A DNA stretch of 64,000 bases, taken from positions 29,103 to 93,102 of the forward strand of contig DASWNW010000016.1 of the NCBI GenBank assembly GCA_036399015.1. Reading direction: 5' to 3'. Positions within the stretch are counted from its first letter, which is position 1; each line of letters opens with the position of its first letter. The stretch comes from QHVT01 sp036399015. GTDB taxonomy: Bacteria > Acidobacteriota > Thermoanaerobaculia > Gp7-AA8. The notes beneath the pieces were generated by a model. That model made no database searches. It was not told the origin of the DNA and worked only from the letters and a program-made list of their open reading frames with translations. This document shows, in pieces, positions 33,750 to 42,744 of the stretch. Position numbers and translations under genes: made by a program.

Positions 33750-34648
33750 CGCCGTCTCCGCTGCGCCGCGTCGACCGTGTTCCTCATCAGCATGGCGATG
33801 GTCATCGGCCCGACGCCGCCCGGCACCGGGGTGATCCAGGAGGCGCGTTCGCGCACTCTCGCGTAGTCGACGTCGCCGAGGAGGACGCTGCCGTTCTTCT
33901 CGAGGAGGCGGGTCTTGTCGGGATCGTGGGCGAGTCGCGGCCCGAAGTCGCGCTCGACCCGGTTCATCCCCACGTCGATCACGACCGCCCCCGGCTTCAC
34001 GAAGTCGGCCGTGACGAAGAGCGGCCGCCCGATGGCCGCCACGAGGATGTCCGCCTGGCTGGCCACGGACGGCAGGTCGCGCGTCTTCGAGTGGCAGATC
34101 GTAACCGTGGCGTTCCGCTGGAGGAGCAGCGCCCCCATCGGCTTTCCGACGATGTCGCTGCGGCCGATCACGACCGCGTGCTTGCCCTCGATCGTCTCGC
34201 CGGTGGAGTCGATGAGGCGGACGACGCCGGCGGGGGTGCAGGGGGCGAGGGCCGGCCGCCCCTGATGCAGTAAGCCGACCGTGACGGGGTGAAATCCGTC
34301 GACGTCTTTCTCCGGGGCGATGGCGTCGATGACCTTCCGGGCGTCGATGTGCCGCGGCAGGGGGAGCTGGACGAGGATGCCGTCGACGGCGTCGTCGAGG
34401 TTGAGGCGGGTCACTTCCCGCAGCAGGCCATCCTCCGACATCGTCTCGGGAAAGACGAGCTCCGTCCCCTCGAGACCCAGCTCGCGCGCCTTCTTCGCCT
34501 TGTTGCGGACGTAGATCTCGGAAGCGGGGTCGTTGCCGACGCGGACGGCGACGAGGCCGGGGCGGTAGGCGAGCGAGGCGATGGCGGCGGCGACTTCCTG
34601 CTCGACGGTGGCGGCGACGGCTTTGCCGTCGATGATCCTGGCGGTCAC
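33746..34648 (-). CDS. folD: Bifunctional methylenetetrahydrofolate dehydrogenase/cyclohydrolase
   Basis: 300 residues. It interconverts 5,10-methylene-THF and 10-formyl-THF with NADP. The active-site segment SEIYVRNKAKKARELG carries the catalytic Tyr and Lys (YxxxK). VDGILVQLPLPRHID and PEKDVDGFHPVTVG are the family signatures. Rossmann part: VVIGRSDIVGKPMGALLL. PVPGGVGPMTIAMLM is the C-terminal motif. Coupled to coaE through a 4-base overlap. Confidence 0.95.
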   Translation of the reverse strand: MTARIIDGKAVAATVEQEVAAAIASLAYRPGLVAVRVGNDPASEIYVRNKAKKARELGLEGTELVFPETMSEDGLLREVTRLNLDDAVDGILVQLPLPRHIDARKVIDAIAPEKDVDGFHPVTVGLLHQGRPALAPCTPAGVVRLIDSTGETIEGKHAVVIGRSDIVGKPMGALLLQRNATVTICHSKTRDLPSVASQADILVAAIGRPLFVTADFVKPGAVVIDVGMNRVERDFGPRLAHDPDKTRLLEKNGSVLLGDVDYARVRERASWITPVPGGVGPMTIAMLMRNTVDAAQRRRR

Positions 34649-34960
34649 GGGAGCCGGGTTCTATCACAGGAGGCGAAATGTTTCGGCGCGCGCCGCGTTT
34701 CTCACCTCCGCCGAATCAACCGGGCGAATGGGAGATCTCCGCTGGAATGAACAGCTTGACTCCCTCTGTTCGGCAGTGTTACCGTTTTGGCCCCTTCCTG
34801 AGAGGGAAGGTGTGTTTCGTCTTTGAGTATCGGTGGCGTTCGCGGTCCACACCTCTCGCCGCTGAAGTTCTAGCAGTTCCAGTCAGTTGCTCGCTGTCCG
34901 GCCCGAGCCCCGCGGACATCGGATGACGTGACAACCGACATCAGATTTTCAGGGAGAGTC
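34649..34960 (+). promoter_or_regulatory. rplM-rpsI leader region with a candidate promoter
   Basis: This 312-bp gap between divergent folD and rplM holds no recognised gene. TTGACT at 34756-34761 with a 17-bp spacer leads to TTACCG at 34779-34784, a weak promoter candidate about 180 bp ahead of rplM. The long leader could hold autoregulatory RNA structure, but no known L13 leader motif was recognised. Confidence 0.35.
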
Positions 34961-35395
34961 ATGCGTACCTATTTTCCCAAACAGGGAGACATCGAGCCGC
35001 GCTGGTTCGTGATCGACGCCGAAGGCCAGGTCCTCGGGCGTCTGTCGACGACCATCGCGAACATCATCTCGGGCAAGGCGAAGCCGACCTACACCCCGTT
35101 CCTCGACACCGGCGATCACGTGATCGTGATCAACGCGGAGAAGATCCGCCTGACCGGTAAGAAGGAGACGGACAAGGTGTACCGTCATCACTCCCTCTAC
35201 CCGGGTGGTCTCAAGGAGCGCGCCGCGCGCTTCATCCGTGCCGAGAAGCCGGAGTCGATGATCGAAGAAGCGGTCTGGGGCATGCTGCCGAAGAACAAGA
35301 TCGGCCGCAAGATGCTGAAAAAATTGAAGGTGTACCGCGGCGCGAATCATCCGCACCAGGCCCAGTTGCCTGAGGCGCTGAAGCTCGGCGAGTAA
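34961..35395 (+). CDS. rplM: Ribosomal protein L13
   Basis: 144 residues from the ATG at 34961 with AGGGAGAG upstream. An early ORF binder of 23S rRNA in the 50S subunit. Diagnostic segments: WFVIDAEGQVLGRLSTTIAN, GDHVIVINAEKIRLTGKK, KVYRHHSLYPGGLKE, EEAVWGMLPKNKIGRKMLKK and LKVYRGANHPHQAQ. Length is standard. It is followed after 15 bp by rpsI, the usual operon. Confidence 0.97.
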   Translation: MRTYFPKQGDIEPRWFVIDAEGQVLGRLSTTIANIISGKAKPTYTPFLDTGDHVIVINAEKIRLTGKKETDKVYRHHSLYPGGLKERAARFIRAEKPESMIEEAVWGMLPKNKIGRKMLKKLKVYRGANHPHQAQLPEALKLGE

Positions 35396-35410
35396 TCACA
35401 GGAGGATTCC

Positions 35411-35803
35411 TTGGCTTTGGTCGAATACTACGGAACGGGAAGACGGAAGACGTCGACGGCGCGCGTGCACATTCGTCCGGGATCGGGCGCGATCACGGTC
35501 AACCGCCGCACGCTGGACAACTACTTCGGCAACGAAGTGCTCAAGATGATCATCAAGCAGCCGCTCTCGCTGACGGAGACGGTCGACAAGTTCGACATCG
35601 TCGTCACGGTCGACGGCGGCGGCCCGAGCGGCCAGGCCGGTGCGATCCGCCACGGCATCTCCCGTGCGCTGCAGGTCTACAACACCGAGCTCCGCAAGCG
35701 CCTCAAGAAGGCCGGCCTCCTCACGCGCGACCCGCGCATGAAGGAGCGCAAGAAGTACGGGCAGAAGGGCGCGCGCGCCCGCTTCCAGTTCTCCAAGCGC
35801 TAA
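35411..35803 (+). CDS. rpsI: Ribosomal protein S9
   Basis: 130 residues from a TTG start preceded by AGGAGG. It sits at the 30S P site. YYGTGRRKTSTARVHIRPGS is the N-terminal family motif. GGGPSGQAGAIRHGISRAL and the invariant basic end KYGQKGARARFQFSKR, whose last Arg contacts P-site tRNA, are intact. Second gene of the rplM-rpsI operon, closed by a strong terminator. Confidence 0.97.
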   Translation: MALVEYYGTGRRKTSTARVHIRPGSGAITVNRRTLDNYFGNEVLKMIIKQPLSLTETVDKFDIVVTVDGGGPSGQAGAIRHGISRALQVYNTELRKRLKKAGLLTRDPRMKERKKYGQKGARARFQFSKR

Positions 35804-35836
35804 CCCATGTTCCGGTTTCTCTAAGGTTTCGAATGA

Positions 35837-35874
35837 AGACAGGAGCGCCGCACTCGCTCCTGTCTTTTGTTTTT
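35837..35874 (+). terminator. Terminator after rplM-rpsI
   Basis: An 11-bp perfect stem AGACAGGAGCG/CGCTCCTGTCT is followed by TTTTGTTTTT. A textbook intrinsic terminator. Confidence 0.92.
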
Positions 35875-35884
35875 CAGGCAGCTG

Positions 35885-35915
35885 TTTCAATTTTCAATTT
35901 TCAATTTTCAATTTA
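35885..35915. repeat. Tandem word CAATTTT ahead of rpsB
   Basis: Four copies of TTTCAAT in a row form an AT-rich patch just upstream of the rpsB ribosome-binding site. No inverted arm is present here. The word differs from those at the other short-word repeats of the window. Confidence 0.75.
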
Positions 35916-35929
35916 GAAGGAGGGTTCAC

Positions 35930-36715
35930 TTGGCGGTCTCTATTACGATGAAAGAGCTTTTGGAGGCTGGCGTCCACTTCGGTCATCAGACCAAGCGCTG
36001 GAACCCGAAGATGAAGAAGTACATCTTCGGCAAGCGCAATGGGATCTACATCATTGACCTGCAGAAGACGCTGAAGCTCTTTAAGGAAGCTTCCGGGTTC
36101 ATTGCTGATCTTGCCTCGCAAGGCAAGCGCATCCTGTTCGTCGGCACCAAGCGCCAGGCGCAGGACGCGATTCTCGAGGAGGCCAACCGCTGCGGCATGT
36201 TCTACGTGAACAACCGCTGGCTGGGCGGCACCCTGACCAACTTCACCACCGTCCGCAAGTCGATCGAGCGTCTCAAGGAGATCGAGTCGATCCTTGCCGA
36301 CACCGACAAGGAAATGTCGAAGAAGGAGCGCGCCACGCTCGACCACGAGCGCGACAAGCTCCAGAAGAACCTCATCGGCATCCGCGAGATGGACGGCCTT
36401 CCGGACGCGCTCTTCGTGATCGATCCGAAGAAGGAGTACATCGCGGTCAAGGAAGCGAAGAAGCTCGGTATCCCGGTCGTCGCCATCGTCGACACGAACT
36501 GCGACCCCGAGGACATCGACTACGTCATCCCCGGCAACGATGACGCGATCCGCGCGATCCGTCTGTTCACGACCAAGATCGCCGACGCCTGCCTCGAGGG
36601 CTACAACCTCGCCGAGGAGAAGTTCATCGGCGTCGAGGACAAGGGCGATCGCGACGGCGACATCATGCCGGCCGACATCGTTTCCGAGCCGATGCAGGCC
36701 GCCCCGGCGGTCTGA
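35930..36715 (+). CDS. rpsB: Ribosomal protein S2
   Basis: 261 residues. The TTG at 35930 was chosen because it gives the family start (M)AVSITMKELLEAGVHFGHQ and follows GAAGGAGGG. 30S protein needed for S1 binding. RWNPKMKKYIFGKRNGIYII, NNRWLGGTLTNF and the C-terminal VVAIVDTNCDPEDIDYVIPG are all typical. Followed by tsf as in nearly all bacteria. Confidence 0.97.
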   Translation: MAVSITMKELLEAGVHFGHQTKRWNPKMKKYIFGKRNGIYIIDLQKTLKLFKEASGFIADLASQGKRILFVGTKRQAQDAILEEANRCGMFYVNNRWLGGTLTNFTTVRKSIERLKEIESILADTDKEMSKKERATLDHERDKLQKNLIGIREMDGLPDALFVIDPKKEYIAVKEAKKLGIPVVAIVDTNCDPEDIDYVIPGNDDAIRAIRLFTTKIADACLEGYNLAEEKFIGVEDKGDRDGDIMPADIVSEPMQAAPAV

Positions 36716-36732
36716 CCTCAACCCGAAGACTG

Positions 36733-36808
36733 ACTGTGGGGGACGGGCCGCCGTGCCCGTCCTCCACGTTCCTTCCCATCCGGACAGGCAGGCTTGCCTG
36801 TCCTCCAC
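36733..36808. repeat. Two REP-like palindromes between rpsB and tsf
   Basis: First GGACGGGC-CGCCGT-GCCCGTCC (36739-36760), then GGACAGGCA-GGCT-TGCCTGTCC (36781-36803), each followed by TCCA(C). They probably form hairpins in the rpsB-tsf mRNA. No U-tract follows, so they are not terminators. Confidence 0.6.
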
Positions 36809-36829
36809 TCCACGCACAGAGGTTTTGAA

Positions 36830-37753
36830 ATGACGCAGATTACGGCAGCGATGGTCAAGGAGCTGCGTGACACCACCGGCGCCGGGATGATGGACGCGAA
36901 GAACGCGCTCGTCGAGGCGCAGGGCGACATGGAGCAGGCGGTCGTCGTCCTTCGCAAGAAGGGTCTCGCCGCCGCCGGCAAGAAGGCCGGCCGTGTCACC
37001 GCCGAGGGGACGATCGTCGCGCACGTCGAGGGCAGCACCGGCGTGCTCGTCGAGGTGAACTGCGAGACCGACTTCGTCGGCCGCAACGAGAACTTCAGGA
37101 ACTTCGCGACCGAGGTGGCCAAGGTCGTCGCGCAGAGCAAGGCCGGCACCGTCGAGGAGCTCCTGGCCGAGAACTGGCCCGGCACGTCCGAGCCGGTCAG
37201 CCAGAAGGTCGCCGAGCAGATCGCCTCCATCAAGGAGAACATCTCGGTCCGCCGCTTCGCCCGCTACGACGCCCCGGCGAACGCCGCCTTCGGCTCATAC
37301 ATCCACGGCGGCGGCAAGATCGGCGTGCTCGTCGAAGTGGTCGCGCAGAGCGGCGACAAGAAGGCCGACCTCGACGAGGTCGCGCGCGACATCGCCATGC
37401 ACATCGCCGCGGCCGAGCCCCGCTTCCTCCGTCGCGAGGAAGTGACCGAGAAGGATCTCGAGACCGAGCGCGAGATCGCCCGCGACGCCGCCGCCAAGTC
37501 CGGCAAGCCGGAGAACATCGTCGAGAAGATGGTCACCGGCAAGATGGAGAAGTTCTACGGCGAGGCCTGCCTCCTCGAACAGCCCTACATCCGCGACGAC
37601 AAGGCCACGGTGACGCAGTACCTGCAGCGCCGCGGCAAGGAAGCGGGCTGCGAGTACGGCATCACCCGATACACCCGCTACAAGCTCGGTGAAGGCATCG
37701 AGAAGCGCAGCGAGGACTTCGCGGCCGAAGTCGCCTCCTACATGAAGCAGTGA
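36830..37753 (+). CDS. tsf: Elongation factor Ts
   Basis: 307 residues from the ATG at 36830. It exchanges GDP for GTP on EF-Tu. The N-terminal UBA-like domain reads ITAAMVKELRDTTGAGMMDA; the core TDFVGRNENFRNFATEVAK motif that contacts EF-Tu is intact, and the second subdomain holds GGGKIGVLVEVV. The coiled-coil and C-terminal regions (EKMVTGKMEKFYGEACLLEQ) are present. Assigned with confidence. Confidence 0.97.
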   Translation: MTQITAAMVKELRDTTGAGMMDAKNALVEAQGDMEQAVVVLRKKGLAAAGKKAGRVTAEGTIVAHVEGSTGVLVEVNCETDFVGRNENFRNFATEVAKVVAQSKAGTVEELLAENWPGTSEPVSQKVAEQIASIKENISVRRFARYDAPANAAFGSYIHGGGKIGVLVEVVAQSGDKKADLDEVARDIAMHIAAAEPRFLRREEVTEKDLETEREIARDAAAKSGKPENIVEKMVTGKMEKFYGEACLLEQPYIRDDKATVTQYLQRRGKEAGCEYGITRYTRYKLGEGIEKRSEDFAAEVASYMKQ

Positions 37754-37777
37754 CCGGCCATCCGGCCCGGCAGCAGA

Positions 37778-37804
37778 AAGGCGACCCCCGGGTCGCCTTT
37801 TTTG
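37778..37804 (+). terminator. Terminator after tsf
   Basis: A 9-bp stem AAAGGCGAC/GTCGCCTTT is followed by TTT. It lies only 17 bp ahead of pyrH, so pyrH needs read-through or a promoter overlapping the hairpin (TATAA at 37806). Confidence 0.85.
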
Positions 37805-37820
37805 CTATAAACCGCTCCGC

Positions 37821-38555
37821 ATGACAGACGGCGGCCAGATCAAATTCAAGCGCATCCTCCTCAAACTCTCCGGCGAAGCACTGATGGGAGGACGGCGCTC
37901 GGGCATCGACGCCGACGTCCTGGCAACGATCGCCGACGAGATCGTGGAAGTGGTGCAGATGGGCGTGCAGGTCGCGATCGTCATCGGCGGAGGCAACATC
38001 TTCCGCGGCATGACCGCCGCCACGCACGGCATCGACCGCGTTGCCGGCGATCACATGGGGATGCTCGCCACGGTCATGAATGGCATCGCGCTGCAGGACG
38101 CGCTCGAGCGCCGCGACATCCCGACGCGCGTCACCAGCGCCATCGCCATGTCGCAGATCGCCGAGCCGTTCATCCGCCGCCGCGCCATGCGCCATCTCGA
38201 GAAGGGACGCGTGGTCATCTGCGCCGCCGGCACCGGCAACCCCTTCTTCACCACCGACTCCGCCGCCGCGCTCCGCGCCGCGGAGCTGAAGTGCGACATC
38301 ATCTTCAAGGCCACCAAGGTGGACGGCATCTACACCGCCGACCCGGAGAAGGACCCGAACGCCGAGCGCCTGCCGAAGGTCACCTACCAGCGCGTGCTCA
38401 CCGACCGGCTGCAGGTGATGGACGCCGCCGCCATCGACCTCGCGCGCGGCAGTTCGATCCCGATCTACATCTTTTCCCTCCGCGAGCGGGGGAACATCAA
38501 GCGGGCCCTCCTCGGCGAGGACGTCGGCTCGATCGTTTCCGAAGAGGTAGCGTAA
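37821..38555 (+). CDS. pyrH: UMP kinase
   Basis: 244 residues. It phosphorylates UMP to UDP in pyrimidine synthesis, as a homohexamer of the amino-acid kinase fold. RILLKLSGEALMGG, VVIGGGNIFRGM (read VIGGGNIFRG), the DHMGMLATVMNGIALQDAL helix and GTGNPFFTTDSAAALRAAEL are diagnostic. No Shine-Dalgarno sequence is evident before the ATG. Followed by frr after 2 bp, the classical rpsB-tsf-pyrH-frr cluster. Confidence 0.97.
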   Translation: MTDGGQIKFKRILLKLSGEALMGGRRSGIDADVLATIADEIVEVVQMGVQVAIVIGGGNIFRGMTAATHGIDRVAGDHMGMLATVMNGIALQDALERRDIPTRVTSAIAMSQIAEPFIRRRAMRHLEKGRVVICAAGTGNPFFTTDSAAALRAAELKCDIIFKATKVDGIYTADPEKDPNAERLPKVTYQRVLTDRLQVMDAAAIDLARGSSIPIYIFSLRERGNIKRALLGEDVGSIVSEEVA

Positions 38556-38557
38556 CC

Positions 38558-39118
38558 ATGGCCATCAACGACGTGATCAAGGACGTGCAGCACCGCATGC
38601 ATGGTGCGATCGAGGCGCTGCACGCCCACTTCAAGACCCTGCGCACCGGCCGCGCCAACGCCGCCATGCTCGACGCGGTGGTCGTCGACTACTACGGCAC
38701 TCCGACGCCGATCTCCCAGGCCGCCAACATCAAGGTCCCGGAGCCAGCGCTGCTCGTCATCGAGCCGTGGGACAAGTCGATGGTCGCCCCGATCGAGAAG
38801 GCGATCCGCAACGCCGATCTCGGCTTCAACCCCGCCTCCGACGGCAAGCTCATTCGCGTCCCGGTGCCGACGCTCACCGAAGAGCGCCGCAAGGACCTCG
38901 TCAAGAAGGCCCACGGTATGGCCGAGGAGTCGCGCACCGCGATCCGTCAGGTCCGCCGCGACGGCAACGACAAGCTGAAGAAGCTCCTCAAGGACAAGAC
39001 CATCTCCGAGGACGACGAAAAGCGTGCGCTCGAAGACATCCAGAAGATGACCGACAAGCACATCGACGAGGTCGCGCACGTCCTGAAGCAGAAGGAACAG
39101 GACATCATGTCCGTCTGA
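38558..39118 (+). CDS. frr: Ribosome recycling factor
   Basis: 186 residues from the ATG at 38558. With EF-G it splits the post-termination ribosome. LRTGRANAAMLDAVVVDYYG and the loop GTPTPISQAANIKVPEP, then TEERRKDLVKKAHGMAEE and AIRQVRRDGNDKLKKL, cover both the three-helix bundle and the beta domain. Standard length. A GC hairpin without U-tract (39122-39142) follows. Confidence 0.97.
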   Translation: MAINDVIKDVQHRMHGAIEALHAHFKTLRTGRANAAMLDAVVVDYYGTPTPISQAANIKVPEPALLVIEPWDKSMVAPIEKAIRNADLGFNPASDGKLIRVPVPTLTEERRKDLVKKAHGMAEESRTAIRQVRRDGNDKLKKLLKDKTISEDDEKRALEDIQKMTDKHIDEVAHVLKQKEQDIMSV

Positions 39119-39143
39119 CAGCGGCGGCGCTTCCGCGCCGCCG

Positions 39144-39238
39144 GAATGAAGAAGTTCGAATTTCGAATGAAGAATTCAGCCATGGTTCGAGCTCGTCTGC
39201 TTCTTCATTCTTGATTCTTCATTCGAACTTCTTCATTC
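39144..39238. repeat. Inverted short-word repeat, word GAATGAAGAA
   Basis: The left arm GAATGAAGAAGTTCGAATTT continues CGAATGAAGAATTC. The right arm TTCTTCATTCTTGATTCTTC continues ATTCGAACTTCTTCATTC. They flank a 22-bp centre and end 2 bp before the ispD start codon, so the right arm replaces a normal ribosome-binding site. Confidence 0.78.
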
Positions 39239-39240
39239 CC

Positions 39241-39918
39241 ATGTCGATACTCGTCATCATCCCCGCGGCCGGCTCCGGCTCCCGTTTCGGAGGGAGCATC
39301 CCCAAGCAGTTCCAGCAGCTCGCCGGCAAGCCGCTCATCCAGCACGTGATCGAGCGCTTCCTGCTCGACGAGAACGTCTCCCGCGTCATCGTGCCGGTCG
39401 CGGAGATGCTTCTCGCCAGCGTGAAGAACAGCGAGCGCGTCACCTTCATCGCCGGCGGCGCGACGCGGCAGCAGTCGGTCATGCGCGGCGTCGCGGAGGC
39501 GGGGGAGGGGGCGGAGCTGATCGCCATTCACGACGCGGCGCGGCCGCTCTTCAGCCCGGCCACGTTTCACGCGGTGATCTCCGCCGCGCGCGACGCCGGT
39601 GCGGCGCTCCCGGTGATCCCCGTGACCGACACGATTCACGTCATGACCAACGAGGCGACGGTCGCGGAGACGCTCGACCGCTCGATGCTCGCCGCGGCGC
39701 AGACGCCGCAGTGTTTCCGCCCCGACATTCTCCGCGACGTGCTGGAGCGCGCCGCGACCGACGGCATTCACGCCGCCACCGACGAGGCCGGCCTCGCCGC
39801 CCGCTACGGCTACGTCGTGAAAGCCGTTCCCGGCGACCCGCGCAACCTCAAGATCACCGTCCCCGAGGATCTGGCGATCGCCGAGTCCTACCTCGAGCAG
39901 TGGAGCGAGGAGTCGTGA
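39241..39918 (+). CDS. ispD: 2-C-methyl-D-erythritol 4-phosphate cytidylyltransferase
   Basis: 225 residues. It couples MEP to CTP in the non-mevalonate isoprenoid pathway. The CTP-binding loop is VIIPAAGSGSRFGGSIPKQF, with GGATRQQSVMRGV, AIHDAARPLFSP and AAQTPQCFRPDILRDVL as later motifs. It overlaps ispF by GTGA, so the two successive-pathway enzymes are translationally coupled. No purine-rich ribosome-binding site is seen, because an inverted repeat reaches to the start codon. Confidence 0.95.
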   Translation: MSILVIIPAAGSGSRFGGSIPKQFQQLAGKPLIQHVIERFLLDENVSRVIVPVAEMLLASVKNSERVTFIAGGATRQQSVMRGVAEAGEGAELIAIHDAARPLFSPATFHAVISAARDAGAALPVIPVTDTIHVMTNEATVAETLDRSMLAAAQTPQCFRPDILRDVLERAATDGIHAATDEAGLAARYGYVVKAVPGDPRNLKITVPEDLAIAESYLEQWSEES

Positions 39919-40394
39919 TCCGGATCGGCCAGGGCGTCGACGTCCATCCCTTCGACGAGAGCCGTCCGCTGATCCTCGGCGGCGTGCGCATCTCGGAGAC
40001 GGGTGGCCTCGCCGGCCACTCCGACGCCGACTGCGTCCTGCACGCGATCACCGACGCGCTTCTCGGCGCGGCCGGCGCGGGCGACATCGGCCACTACTTC
40101 CCGTCGACCGACGAGCGCTGGCGCGACGCCGACTCCTCCCGCTTCGTCGCCGAGGCGAAGCGGATCCTGCACGACATGGGCGCGACGATCTCGAATGTCG
40201 ACGTGACGATCATCGCGCAGCAGCCGAAGCTCGCGCCGCATCGCGAGGCGATGACCGACTCGATCGCGCACCTTCTCAGCATCCCGCGCGGACAGGTGAA
40301 CGTGAAGGCCACCACCACCGATCACCTCGGCTTCATCGGCCGCGGCGAGGGCATCTGCGCGATGGCCATCCTCGCCTGCGAAATCGAGCGATGA
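39915..40394 (+). CDS. ispF: 2-C-methyl-D-erythritol 2,4-cyclodiphosphate synthase
   Basis: 159 residues from the GTG at 39915. It cyclises CDP-ME 2-phosphate to MEcPP with release of CMP. Metal ligands lie in GQGVDVHPF (Asp, His) and GLAGHSDADCVLHAITDALL (His). GDIGHYFPSTDERW and the C-terminal KATTTDHLGFIGRGEGI are diagnostic. It ends in a 4-base overlap with gltX. Confidence 0.96.
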   Translation: MIRIGQGVDVHPFDESRPLILGGVRISETGGLAGHSDADCVLHAITDALLGAAGAGDIGHYFPSTDERWRDADSSRFVAEAKRILHDMGATISNVDVTIIAQQPKLAPHREAMTDSIAHLLSIPRGQVNVKATTTDHLGFIGRGEGICAMAILACEIER

Positions 40395-41770
40395 GCGTCC
40401 GCGTCCGCTTCGCGCCGTCTCCCACCGGGCACCTGCACGTCGGCGGCGCCCGCACCGCGATCTTCAACTGGCTGTTCGCGAGGCGTCACGGCGGCACGTT
40501 CATCATCCGCGTCGAAGACACCGACCAGGCGCGCTCCACCCGCGAGTCGGAGGAGATGGTCCTCGGGGACCTGCGCTGGCTGAAGCTCGACTGGCAGGAA
40601 GGTCCCGACACGGGCGGACCGCACGCGCCGTACCGGCAGTCGGAGCGCGATTACCGCACCACCGCCCTGCAACTCGTCGAGCGCGGCGTCGCCTATCGCT
40701 GCTATTGCTCCGAGGAGACGCTGGAGGCGAAGCGCAAGGCGGCGGAGGCGGAGGGGCGTCCGCCGCACTACGACCTCACCTGCTGGCACAACCGCCGCGA
40801 TGACGATGCACCGCATGCGATCCGCTTTCACGTCCCTGAAGACGGCGACGTCACCATCGACGACGCCATCCGCGGCGAGGTGACGTGGCGGAAGGAGACG
40901 CTCGGCGACTTCATCATCTTCCGCACCGACGGCCTGCCGACGTACAACTTCTCGGTCGTCGTGGACGATCGCCAGATGGAGATCACCCACGTCATCCGGG
41001 CCGAGGAGCACCTCACGAACACCCACCGGCAGGTGCTGATCTACCGCGCGATGGGTTGGGACGTGCCGCAGTTCGCGCACGTGTCGCTGATCCTCGGGCA
41101 GGATCGCACCAAGCTCTCCAAGCGTCACGGCGCGACCTCCGTCTCGGCGTACGCGGAGGAAGGCTTCCTCCCCGAGGCGATGCTCAACTACCTCACGCTC
41201 CTCGGCTGGTCGTCGCCGGATGGACTCGAGGTGTTCTCGCGGGAGTACGCCATCGCGAACTTCTCGCTCGACCGGGTGAACTCCGCGCCGGCGGTGTTCG
41301 ACCCGCAGAAGTTCGACTGGGTGAACGCGCAGCATCTCCACGCCATGACCGCGGCGCAGCTCGCGCCGCTCGTGCGGCCGTTCTTCGACGTGCCGTGGCT
41401 GGAGGAGGGGATCGAGGTCGTGAAGACGTCGGTGCAGCGGATGACGCAGTTCGCCGACGCGCTGCGGTTCGTCGTCGAGTACGCGCCACCGACGATCGAG
41501 CGGCCGTTCGCGGAGAAGCTCGCCGAAGAGCTGCGCGAGCATGGCGCACCGACCGACGAGGCGACCTACAAGGCGATGACCGAGCGGCTGAAGAACGCCA
41601 CCGGCGCGAAGGGGAAGGCGCTGTTCATGCCGCTGCGCCTCGCCGTGACCGGCATGGAGCATGGGCCGGAGCTCGTGCGCGCGATCCCGCTGCTGCGCCA
41701 CGCGAGCGAGGTCGATCCCGGCGTGCTGTCGCCGCTGGCGCGCGTCGAGCGGATCCTGCAGCAGGCATGA
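40391..41770 (+). CDS. gltX: Glutamyl-tRNA synthetase
   Basis: 459 residues. The class I HIGH motif appears as HLHVGGART in RFAPSPTGHLHVGGARTAIF (residues about 4-23) and KMSKS as KLSKRHGATS (about 240-249). RVEDTDQARS and NYLTLLGWSSPDG are family segments. The anticodon-binding C-terminus is present (LFMPLRLAVTGMEHGPEL). Whether it charges only Glu or also tRNA-Gln cannot be settled here. Overlaps ispF and pyrD by 4 bases each. Confidence 0.95.
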   Translation: MSVRVRFAPSPTGHLHVGGARTAIFNWLFARRHGGTFIIRVEDTDQARSTRESEEMVLGDLRWLKLDWQEGPDTGGPHAPYRQSERDYRTTALQLVERGVAYRCYCSEETLEAKRKAAEAEGRPPHYDLTCWHNRRDDDAPHAIRFHVPEDGDVTIDDAIRGEVTWRKETLGDFIIFRTDGLPTYNFSVVVDDRQMEITHVIRAEEHLTNTHRQVLIYRAMGWDVPQFAHVSLILGQDRTKLSKRHGATSVSAYAEEGFLPEAMLNYLTLLGWSSPDGLEVFSREYAIANFSLDRVNSAPAVFDPQKFDWVNAQHLHAMTAAQLAPLVRPFFDVPWLEEGIEVVKTSVQRMTQFADALRFVVEYAPPTIERPFAEKLAEELREHGAPTDEATYKAMTERLKNATGAKGKALFMPLRLAVTGMEHGPELVRAIPLLRHASEVDPGVLSPLARVERILQQA

Positions 41771-42744
41771 TCTACCCGCTGCTCCGCCGTGCGCTCTTCC
41801 GCCTCGACCCCGAGGCGGCGCACGAGTGGGCGGCCGAACAGATCGGGCATCTGCAGGACGTGCCGCTGCTCCTCGCCGCGGTCGAGCGCGTCTGCCGCCC
41901 TCCCGGCTCCGCCTCCCGCACGCTCCTCGGCATGACGTTTCCGTCCCCGATCGGCATCGCCGGCGGCTTCGACAAGAACGCCACCATAATGCCCTTCCTG
42001 GCCGCACTCGGCTTCGGCTTCGTCGAGGTCGGGACGGTGACGCTGCATCCGCAGCCGGGCAACCCCCGTCCGCGGCTCTTCCGCTATCCGAAGGAGCGGG
42101 CGCTCATCAACCGCATGGGCTTCAACAACGACGGCGCGGACGCGGTCGCGGCGCGGCTCTCATCCTGGCAGCGCACGGTTCCGGTGTTCGTGAACGTCGG
42201 CAAGAACCGTGACGTGCCGCTCGAAGGGGCGACGGAGTCGTACGTCGAGTGCTACCGCCGCGTGGCGCCGCACGCCGATGCCGCGGTCCTCAATCTCTCC
42301 TCGCCGAACACGCCTGGGCTGCGCGATTTGCAGCGTCCCGAGCATCTCGAGGTGCTGCTCGATGCCGTACGCTCAGTGCGCAGCGGTCCGATCCTCATCA
42401 AGATCGCTCCCGATCTCGACGCGACGCAGGTGCGCGAGATCTCCGACGTCTGCGTCCGTCTCGCCGACGGCATGATCTGCACGAACACGACGCTCGACCG
42501 CCTCCCCGGCATGAACGAGGCAGGCGGGTTGTCGGGGAGGCCGCTGCTGGAGAAGTCGACGTCGGTGCTCGCCCAGGTGCGGGGCGTCGTCGGCCCCGGC
42601 TATCCGCTCATCGGAGTCGGCGGCGTCTTCACGCCCGAGGACGTGCGCGCGAAGATGGCCGCGGGAGCGGATCTGGTGCAGATCTACACGAGTTTCGTCT
42701 ATGAAGGTCCGATGATTGCGAAGAGGCTGGCGAAGGCATGTTGA
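41767..42744 (+). CDS. pyrD: Dihydroorotate dehydrogenase, class 2 (quinone)
   Basis: 325 residues from the ATG at 41767. It oxidises dihydroorotate to orotate with quinone, using FMN at the inner membrane. The N-terminal amphipathic helix of class 2 enzymes is present (PLLRRALFRLDPEAAHEWA). FMN-site segments: PIGIAGGFDKNATIM, GTVTLHPQPGNPRPRLFR, ALINRMGFNNDG, NLSSPNTPGLRDLQ, and IGVGGVFTPEDV. The catalytic Ser lies in NLSSPNT. It overlaps rlmB by 7 bp. Confidence 0.95.
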   Translation: MIYPLLRRALFRLDPEAAHEWAAEQIGHLQDVPLLLAAVERVCRPPGSASRTLLGMTFPSPIGIAGGFDKNATIMPFLAALGFGFVEVGTVTLHPQPGNPRPRLFRYPKERALINRMGFNNDGADAVAARLSSWQRTVPVFVNVGKNRDVPLEGATESYVECYRRVAPHADAAVLNLSSPNTPGLRDLQRPEHLEVLLDAVRSVRSGPILIKIAPDLDATQVREISDVCVRLADGMICTNTTLDRLPGMNEAGGLSGRPLLEKSTSVLAQVRGVVGPGYPLIGVGGVFTPEDVRAKMAAGADLVQIYTSFVYEGPMIAKRLAKAC